The notes below the pieces were generated by a model that made no database searches, had not been told where the DNA came from, and saw nothing but the letters and a program-made list of their open reading frames with translations. Both the position numbers and the translations under genes were made by a program. From Diphasiastrum complanatum (Eukaryota; Streptophyta; Lycopodiopsida; Lycopodiales; Lycopodiaceae), in NCBI GenBank assembly GCA_029204225.1, contig MU835695.1, forward strand, positions 1 to 37,088: 37,088 nucleotides of DNA. Reading direction: 5' to 3'. This document shows, piece after piece, positions 29,861 to 37,088 of this stretch. Position 1 is the stretch's first letter, and the number at the start of each line of letters is the position of its first letter.

Positions 29861-30059
29861 TGTTTGCCTATATATCTCCCCCCCATGAATCCTATAGAAA
29901 TGCTTATGGGATAACTTTTTGGTTGCCCAGACACGTGCGGCTCGGGTAGCCAATTTAAAACAAAAAAAGAACGATGTAGTTGAGGATGCACCGCGGCCGA
30001 GGGGGAGGAGGGTCCCAAGAACACACCCTTCCTCCATATAATGTCATTTTACCAAGTGT

Positions 30060-32779
30060 TTACGTCGTCTTTTTCCAAACGTGATAACTTGTACATTTTT
30101 GTGTTTGGCATTTATAGAGACCCTTACATGGAAAAATAGTACACCTAAAATTATTGTTGAAAAATAGATGGAGTCGCGAGTATCATACGAACCTGTAAGG
30201 TGCCAGTGATTATCTTTGGAAAGTTGGACACGTGCATAAGATGTGTAAGGCCTTCATACTTTAAAAAAAAAGAAAGTTGAGGCAAAAAAAACATAGAATA
30301 TCTAGTATAGGGGAAGGCCCCGAGGCCTTCTCTGAGTAATAAATGCCTTGGATAAAGCTTCCAAACCATTTTACCATTTTGAAGAGTTGTCCAAATTTTG
30401 GTTCCTACTACATTCAAGTAAGGTTTGTCAAAAATGGCAAAAAACAAAAGTGAGGAAGTGAAGTAAGGCCATAGTAAAACCCGATTCATATTCAAAGACC
30501 TTCAAACATGCCCAAATCAAATCTTGAATCTAATTTTGTATATACATTTGTTTTTTTTTTTCAAGTTAAATCTCAAATCATATTTCATGGCAAAGGACTC
30601 GAATTCAAAAAAAAAAAAAAACAATCAAGCAATCAAATTGAGATTTGAATCAATGACTATGATCAGAAAAAGTCAGATGTGTAAACTTTGAATTGGCATT
30701 AATCTTATCAATATTTTCACACATTAACGCAATGTTGTGAGCTTTATATACTCATAAACCCCCAACGAAAACCATCATGATGCCTAGCTTTTCTAGCGAG
30801 ATTAAATATTGAAATATGTCAATGTATTCTCCAATCTTTCTTTTGCGAGAGAAACTATGCAAATAGTGAGAAACTCTCTTGTGATACAGGTACTTGTAAC
30901 CTTGGCCAAGAATCAACAAGAATTGTTATGGCCACCTTCACTCTACAAGAAAAAGTTAATTTTAAATGTCTCATAATAATTGCAACCAACTTGAGTAGGG
31001 ACTATTCATAATCTTGATCGGATGAACCATTAACTATGATGAAGCATGAAATCAATTCTACTTGTTTCTTGAACCAAAATAAAAAAACAAAGTTGGTGGA
31101 TACATCATCTTTTCAAGCTAGAATATTTTGTTTGTAGAGCATGTATGTGGGTTTGCAAAAAATGGACTTCACAACTCTATTAAAGTTAAAGACTCCAAAA
31201 ACATACAATTTGAAAATTGCATGACTACAAAACCATCACTTAACATTGATGGAAAGAATGGAAAGGTTGAGAGAAATCTTTGCTTCATGGCTTTAAAAAG
31301 GGACAATCTCAAAGACTTTCAATTTGTGTCAAACGACTATAAATAGACTCTTGAGAGAAATTGTACAATCTTTGAAGGAAGAATTGCAAGCTACAAGAAT
31401 AGGTGACTGAACTTAAAAACAGTTTTTTTTTCTCGAGAAATTTAACCGTAGATTCAAAGTACAAATAGAAGAACCAATTACCTACAAATGAAAAAAATTC
31501 TTAGCCTCCTTAAAAATAAGCAAGGGGAAGATGACGAAATCACCATTCCCAAATTTCTTATTATTTTCTGTCCGTAACCCTTCGTTTGGTCAAAATAGGC
31601 TTAAGGAGGTGAAAATAGGGGCATTTCTGGTTTTTGAACTGTTTCTTTGGGTTGAAGCAACTTCACCTTTCAAGAAATTCACGACCCTAGATCTCTTTCA
31701 ACATAAAGATTTTTAAATAAGTTGAAGCGTGTTTTGCGCTTCAAATCCTTTCAATCTAAATTGAAGGGGTTGCCTATAGAGCCGATAGTTGATCGCAATC
31801 TAACGGTGGAGATCAATAGATGGTGCCCTTTTTATGGCTCTTGATCCATGAGATCTACAATCTAACGATTGTTGTCTGTTTTGCATGCCGACGCAATCCT
31901 TGAGGCCGCTATCCACTCATTGACACTAACCACAAAATTGGGTCGATAGTATCTAACTTTTCATTACCCCTCCTTGTTTAAAAACTTTTTGTTTCGGCAC
32001 CACATTCCGGCATCCTAAAATTTTGGATCTTTTTTAATAAGTCTAGGTTTCTCATGGTCTTATTTCGATGATCTAGATCAACCCTACTTTAATCCAATGG
32101 ATGGAAACGATGGCTTCAATACAAGCTACCATGTGGATCCTTCCACTATGCTTCACATGTGACCTAATAAGATAACCATTGGCTACATATGTGACAAAAC
32201 TAATGGCCATTACCATTTTTCTCTTCTCTTCTCCCTACTCTCATGCTAATTTTTTCCTGGCAGCGCCCATCCACACCACTTTGGATTACATTCAGCAATT
32301 GATCCAGTAAGAACTTCTCGTGCTTGGATCATTACATTTGTTTTATCATTAATAGCAATTGTTGGTTATGCTTACACAATGATGGATTGTTGCGGCCAAC
32401 TGCAGCTTAGTCTACATACATTATATTTTGCTATATGTGTTAGAGCAACACTGATATACAAGCACAAGTATTGTTAATTTCACTTCGCATATAGCTCTCA
32501 CAGCCAACGACAGTCCACCATCGCTCTTACAGCCGCATGACTCACACAAAAAAAATATACAAAAGAATGTTGATGTAGTGTGTAGCCACCTCTCTATGAG
32601 GAATGACTCGCCCACAGTAGCTTAAGTTATCACCACAATGCTCTACTTCCATTATGGAAATCATTGATCATGCATACAATATGGCTCACGTTTTTTGACT
32701 ACCAATGCATATAGTGATCAACTCTCCACATCTGATACAACGATTCAATCGCTCTTGCATTGATACTTGGCTATCACAT
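30060..32779. other. No recognised gene
   Basis: AT-rich. The 72-residue frame at 31128-31346 and the others here show no known domain. Text near 31790-31870 repeats ATCTAACG(G/A)T and GATCAA words in a way often seen in LTRs or promoters of repeats, but no paired copy was found. Confidence 0.4.
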
Positions 32780-32980
32780 TGTAGCGAGTATTTCCTATCC
32801 ACCTTCAACCCTAGACCCTAGCACATGCAAAGCGTCAATAGATGAAGAGGATTCTAACATGTCACGTGGAGATTTGTTCTCATGAGAGCGATAGAATAAT
32901 TTAGATTCATACACACGCTTATGATTCAATATCTAACACTATGATCATATTAACCCTAATCCACCACAAAAGCAAGCTTA

Positions 32981-33146
<166 letters not shown>

Positions 33147-33283
33147 AGTATAACAAGATTCAATCCCAACAATTAGCAAATCCAATCAACATAAAAATCC
33201 AAAGAAAACATGAGAGATGAAGCAAGAAAGAAGAGCAAGGACATCCAATTTGCAAATCAACAGAGGTTTTACTTGCTTGATTA

Positions 33284-33288
33284 GAAAT
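33284..33288. repeat. Target-site duplication GAAAT (left)
   Basis: GAAAT before the LTR end TGTGAAGG, repeated at 35782-35786 after the other LTR end. Confidence 0.9.
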
Positions 33289-33940
33289 TGTGAAGGATTC
33301 AAGATCATTCAAGATCCAATCCATGTCCCTGATCTTTGGTTAAAAAAGGAGCAAACCAACAATCCTGCCAATGTAGAAAAATCAGCATCTACATACAGAA
33401 TGAGATGCAAACTCTAAGAGATATTGATCAAACATGAACCAAAACATAAAATATAGTTGTTGTCTGTACAACTATAGTACCCTACTGTATTTCACACATG
33501 TGGAAGCAAAAATAGTAATAAATGATCATTCTACACATAAGATTGTAAGATATCATCAAGAGAGTGCACCAATGAGTAGTAGGCCCAAAGAGAACCATGT
33601 ATAATGATGAAATGAGAGAGAGAAGAGAGAAGATCCCTTTCTCCACGAGTTATAACAATATATAACAGGTCCAAACCCTATTTGGCCACTTGGCTTTCCC
33701 TCCAAAATGTAAACCCTACTATTTATGGGTCTAGATTCAATGTACCCAAAGTTCAAATTTGAATCTCTCTCAAACTCAACTACCAACTTTCCCACACTTT
33801 CAAAAAATGTTTATTGAATGTATTTTAAACTAATATAACTTCAACAAGTTTATCTCTAAGTCTAAAATGAGTTTTGGCCTCATATTGACAATTTACCAAA
33901 ATATGACTAAACTAGACTAAACTAGTTGAAATCTCTCACA
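33289..33940 (-). repeat. 3' LTR of the 2.5-kb element
   Basis: TGTGAAGG to CTCTCACA, 652 bp, closely matching 35135-35781. A TATATA-like site lies at about 33656-33664. Confidence 0.92.
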
Positions 33941-34487
33941 CTCCCTCTTCAACTAGTTTTGGCATAGTTTTAACCATACTACTTTGATCCATCATAAGAA
34001 TGATCTCCATACTAAGTATAGATCTCCTTTCTAATGTTCTAAAGTAGTTTCCATAGTTGATATAGAGAATAGTGTCCAAATTGGATGCTTCCCTATTTCT
34101 TACATCAATTTTACACATCAAGATATAATCAAAACATGAAGAACCAAATAGAATGTGAATGAAATGATTCCTCCATGCTTCAAACTTTGAACTCTCTGGA
34201 AAATTACAGCAACCAAACCATAAATGTGAGTGATGACCATTTGCTTGTTTGTCTCCTTCGACTTTGTCCGTTCTTGATATGTCTCCACCATAAAACTCCA
34301 TGAATGAGCCTCCATCTCCATATTGCCACAAGAAACCATCAAAACTTGGAAATCCATGAGTAGGTGAGTACATCAATGATGCAAATCCAGCACCACATGA
34401 CTCCATAAACCAAGTAGGTTGCATTAGTCCATCTTCAAGATCTACTTGACACAAGAAAATGACCATGAACTCACCAAAAATTGACAA
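33936..34487 (-). CDS. Open frame in the 2.5-kb element, unrecognised
   Basis: 183 residues with no known domain. It reads through the polypurine tract (KLVEEGV) and stops within the first bases of the 3' LTR, which is unusual for a real gene and suggests the frame is incidental. Another frame (34442-34627) overlaps its start in a different phase and has a hydrophobic N-terminus. Possibly captured host sequence; no source identified. Confidence 0.25.
   Translation of the reverse strand: MSIFGEFMVIFLCQVDLEDGLMQPTWFMESCGAGFASLMYSPTHGFPSFDGFLWQYGDGGSFMEFYGGDISRTDKVEGDKQANGHHSHLWFGCCNFPESSKFEAWRNHFIHILFGSSCFDYILMCKIDVRNREASNLDTILYINYGNYFRTLERRSILSMEIILMMDQSSMVKTMPKLVEEGV
33941..33956 (-). other. 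Polypurine tract of the 2.5-kb element
   Basis: The minus strand reads CTAGTTGAAGAGGGAG directly next to the 3' LTR TGTGAGAG, the usual start point for plus-strand DNA synthesis. Confidence 0.85.
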
Positions 34488-35122
34488 TCTCCAAGTATTG
34501 GCATCAAGTAGCTCAACATTGAGAACTTGATCATGGATGAGTGATATAATGAACCTCCAATAGCTTCATTTCCATTAGCAAAACCAGCCAAAAATGCTAC
34601 TACAACTCCAACAATAAGATATTGCAAGACAATGTAGCTAGTTTATCCATATCTTGACAATTTACACACATTCACATGAATTAGCTCAAACATGAGATAA
34701 TACAAGTAAAGTAAACTTGAATAACACTTTCTTGCTGCTCCTTTGACCTTACTTGAGCTTAAATACTCCTGCAAAAACAGATTCAAAACATCTTTGCCAA
34801 ATAATCTTCCTTTGATGCTCTTGACTAGCTCCAAATTGCCACCTTTCCTTTTGTGTTGTCGAAGCCCTTTGAGACCAACCTCTTGATATATCATCTTGTA
34901 GCCTCCAATGAGACCTTCCTAATGCACCAAAAATCTTCTAATTCTAGTAAACCAAGTGTGAAATTGGAATTGATCAAGTATATAAACTTATATTGACAAA
35001 AGATCAATTCTACACATGATGCTAATTTTTGAGTAGAGATCAATCTGGCATGCTCTAGCATTGGTATCTCCTCCAAATCCTTGCTAAACATGGCTGATCC
35101 TTTCATAACCTGAAACACAATA

Positions 35123-35134
35123 GCTCTGATACCA
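35123..35134 (-). other. Primer-binding site for tRNA-iMet
   Basis: The minus strand reads TGGTATCAGAGC, the exact complement of the plant initiator tRNA-Met 3' end, with no gap from the LTR. Confidence 0.93.
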
Positions 35135-35781
35135 TGTGAAGGATTTCAGATCATTCAAGATCCAATCCATGTCCCTAATCTTTGGTTTCAAAAAGGAGCA
35201 AACCAGCAATCCTACCAATGTAGAAAAATCAGCATCTACATATAAAATGAGATGCAAAATCTAAGAGATACTGATCAGACATGAACCAAAACATAAAATA
35301 TAGTTTGATGTCCGTACAATTACAATACTTTCACACGTGTGGAACCGAAAATAGCAATAAATGATCATTCTACACATAAGATTGCAAGATATCATCAAGA
35401 GAGTGCACCAATGAGTAGTAGGACCCAAAGAGAACCATGTATAATGATGAAATGAGAGAGAGAAGAGAGAAGATCCCCTTTCTCCATGAGTTACAACAAT
35501 ATATAACAGGTCCAAACCTTGTTAGGCCACTTGGCTTTCCTCCAAAATGTAAACCCTACTATTTTTATGTTTAGATTCAATGTACCCAAAGTTCAAATTT
35601 GAATCTCTCTCAAACTCGATTACCAACTTTCCCACATTTTCAAAAAATGTTTATTGAATGTATTTTAAACTAATATGACTTCAAAAAGTTTATCTCTAAG
35701 TTTTAAATGAGTTTTGCCCTCATATTGACAATTTACCAAAATATGACTAAACTAGATTAAACTAGGTTGAAATCTCTCACA
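35135..35781 (-). repeat. 5' LTR of the 2.5-kb element
   Basis: 647 bp, TGTGAAGG to CTCTCACA. It differs from the left LTR by scattered substitutions and small indels. It carries TTTCACACGTGTGG near 35329, where the left LTR has TTTCACACATGTGG. Confidence 0.92.
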
Positions 35782-36024
35782 GAAATGAACTACAAAGTAT
35801 CACTATATATAGTGGATTTTAGGGCCTTGGCCTCAATTCCCAGTCTCTACACCCCATATTATCTGATTTCAAAAATTGGAGGGAACCCCCTTTTATTCAC
35901 TAACTTGACTATTAGGCCCTGCAACATTTCATTCTCCCATTTTGGCCTAAAGTCTCTTTTATGAACATCTAAAATCTCAAATAACTATGCGATTATCAGT
36001 TGGACTTACACAAGCAAAGTGCCA

Positions 36025-36100
36025 AATCTCTCTCACTTATTAACTAGGATTAGGGTTGTCTCGATATCCGCAAACCCTCCAACAATATCCTCCACCAAAA
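36025..36100 (-). other. 3' interior end of gypsy element next to LTR copy 3
   Basis: Its reverse complement matches 675-749, including GTTGGAGGGTTTGCG and the purine tract before the LTR. It confirms the LTR boundary in both copies. Confidence 0.75.
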
Positions 36101-36130
36101 TTGGTGGTGCATACTAGGGTTAGAAGAGAA

Positions 36131-36605
36131 CTAACTCAATGTGCAGACAGAGAATGCCAGATTGAGTCTAGTGCAAGTGCAAACCGTCAGGTACATGAGA
36201 CTTCCGATCAGATTTTGATATGGTATTTTCTCCATCTGTTGTCTCTCTTCTTCTGTGCTCGAACAGTCTTGCTTCGACAATCTGGCTACAGCTATCATCA
36301 GTGTGGCTTCTCTTTTGATTTGTAGCCCTAGACATTTTGTCGCTTCTCCCAAGTTTGTGATTTCATAACTTGCAAATATCTGACTATTTGTTTCGTTGAT
36401 TAATATCAAACAATTTGTATCATTAAAGAGTTGTCTACAAAAATTGTCAGAATCACAAATTTATCTTCTTACTTTTTATATATACATTACAGTCAAGTGT
36501 TGTAGCAGTAAATCCTAGGGACTTCAAAAGATTGTTGAGCTTTTTGTACCAAGATCGCAATGTCTGCTAGAGACCATAGATACATCGGTGTAGCCGACAA
36601 GCGTA
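36131..36605 (-). pseudogene. Ty1/copia reverse transcriptase fragment
   Basis: On the minus strand, CRLHRCIYGL-stop-QTLRSWYKKLNNLLKSLGF (about 36603-36500) matches the copia LYGLKQ(A)PRxWY block. FVDNSLM then corresponds to the catalytic (F/Y)VDD motif with the second Asp changed to Asn, followed after frameshifts by ITNLGEATKCLGLQIKRE and IPYQNLIGSLMYLTVCT..LAFSV. The 3' RNase H part is absent; about 30 bp later comes gypsy 3' sequence. It cannot be active. Confidence 0.8.
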
Positions 36606-37088
36606 CTCCCAATTGTTTGATAAGAATGAAAGGGGATTTCACAGTCGTGAAGCTTTCGCGAAGGAACCACGATCCTCTTGCGCTTCGGATGGAGTTCAGA
36701 TGCGATCGCAGGACACTACCAACTGAATCACTCCTACAATCCTCCAGAATGTAGTCAGGCGTTGTTGATCTACGTTTATAAAATTAATGCAGCATTCAAC
36801 ATAGTTTCAATCAAGGTGCAGAATTCAAATGAACAAACTCAGACATACGAATAACAGCAGATGCATTTGCATTCGAAATCAGACACAACAAGAAGAATCA
36901 TCTATATTGATCTTTCTCTGATTTCTTCAAGCACTGCATGCAAATCCACGCAGTGCATTGGCGTGAGAGAGATACACTTTTCTCACGGATGTATGTCTCG
37001 CTTACTAGCGGACTTTGGATCTCTATGGATCCTGATCACAGAACTCGTCTCGCACGCAGACGGGACTTGTTGTCTATATTTCGTCTTG
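36606..37088 (-). other. Possible copia leader or LTR sequence
   Basis: Less AT-rich than its surroundings. It adjoins the reverse transcriptase fragment directly on its upstream side, where gag to integrase would be expected, so an internally deleted copia element is possible. No primer site or LTR end is certain, and the window ends here. Confidence 0.3.

Larger units (their letters stand above)
33289..35781 (-). mobile_element. Complete non-autonomous LTR retrotransposon, 2.5 kb, nested in gypsy LTR
   Basis: Two highly similar LTRs (33289-33940 and 35135-35781) bound a 1.19-kb interior and are flanked by GAAAT duplications. On the minus strand the right LTR is 5'. A perfect tRNA-iMet primer site follows it, and a purine tract (TTGAAGAGGGAG) precedes the 3' LTR. 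All signals for reverse transcription and integration are present, but no protease, integrase or reverse transcriptase is encoded, so it must borrow proteins, probably from a copia element. It is younger than the gypsy LTR it interrupts. Confidence 0.92.

Noticed and set aside
29571-29949. Four overlapping open frames of 63-121 residues on both strands
   Set aside because: Explained by high GC and few stop codons; no domain, no consistent frame.
28936-32337. Identical 16-mer GCTTGGATCATTACAT at 28936 and 32322
   Set aside because: Flanks do not match; a single short match in 37 kb of AT-rich DNA can be chance.

Overview
This window looks like a nuclear, transposon-rich stretch of a flowering-plant genome. 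It is AT-rich and lacks bacterial-type operons. It carries plant-type LTR retrotransposons primed by tRNA-Asp and tRNA-iMet, one intron-containing gene remnant of a plant SDR42E-type dehydrogenase, and a small scrap of a plant NLR leucine-rich-repeat gene. No species can be named from the sequence. I see no intact protein-coding gene; nearly everything is a decayed or nested mobile element.

Layout. 1-540: short tandem repeats. 541-8390: remains of one Ty3/gypsy family (tRNA-Asp primer site, gag and protease, Athila/Tat-like) as two copies in opposite orientation. The plus copy has its LTR at 750-1397 and gag/protease at 2603-4935. The minus copy has its gag at 5480-6890 and a partial LTR at 8157-8390. 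Their gag regions point at each other. 8497-8965: a foldback, MITE-like element. 9480-11865: a decayed Ty1/copia polyprotein. 12819-17728: a complete non-autonomous LTR element on the minus strand, with ATAAC target-site duplication, iMet-type primer site, unequal LTRs and an internally duplicated coding module.

17734-22600: a broken plant short-chain dehydrogenase gene on the plus strand. Its recognisable pieces are a catalytic exon with YxxxK, a short SPVNFFEF exon whose 3' splice site lies in a perfect 40-bp tandem duplication, and a last exon with a TMEM254-like (DUF4499) membrane tail. A 1.47-kb TIR-type element sits in the gap between the first two exons. 22600-32780 has no convincing gene. 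It holds a palindromic pair of NLR leucine-rich-repeat fragments (25949-26212), a GC-rich hairpin, small tandem duplications and a GC-rich island (29600-29860).

32780-36100: a third LTR of the gypsy family, minus strand, split by a complete 2.5-kb non-autonomous LTR element (33289-35781, target-site duplication GAAAT) and carrying a (TC)n tract of about 157 bp. 36131-36605 is a minus-strand copia reverse-transcriptase fragment abutting the gypsy 3' end.

The most useful leads are the NLR inverted repeat, the two complete non-autonomous elements (one with a repeated coding module and palindromic G-boxes in its LTRs), the duplicated splice acceptor in the SDR remnant, and the face-to-face gag copies. 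None is proven to be a new functional system.
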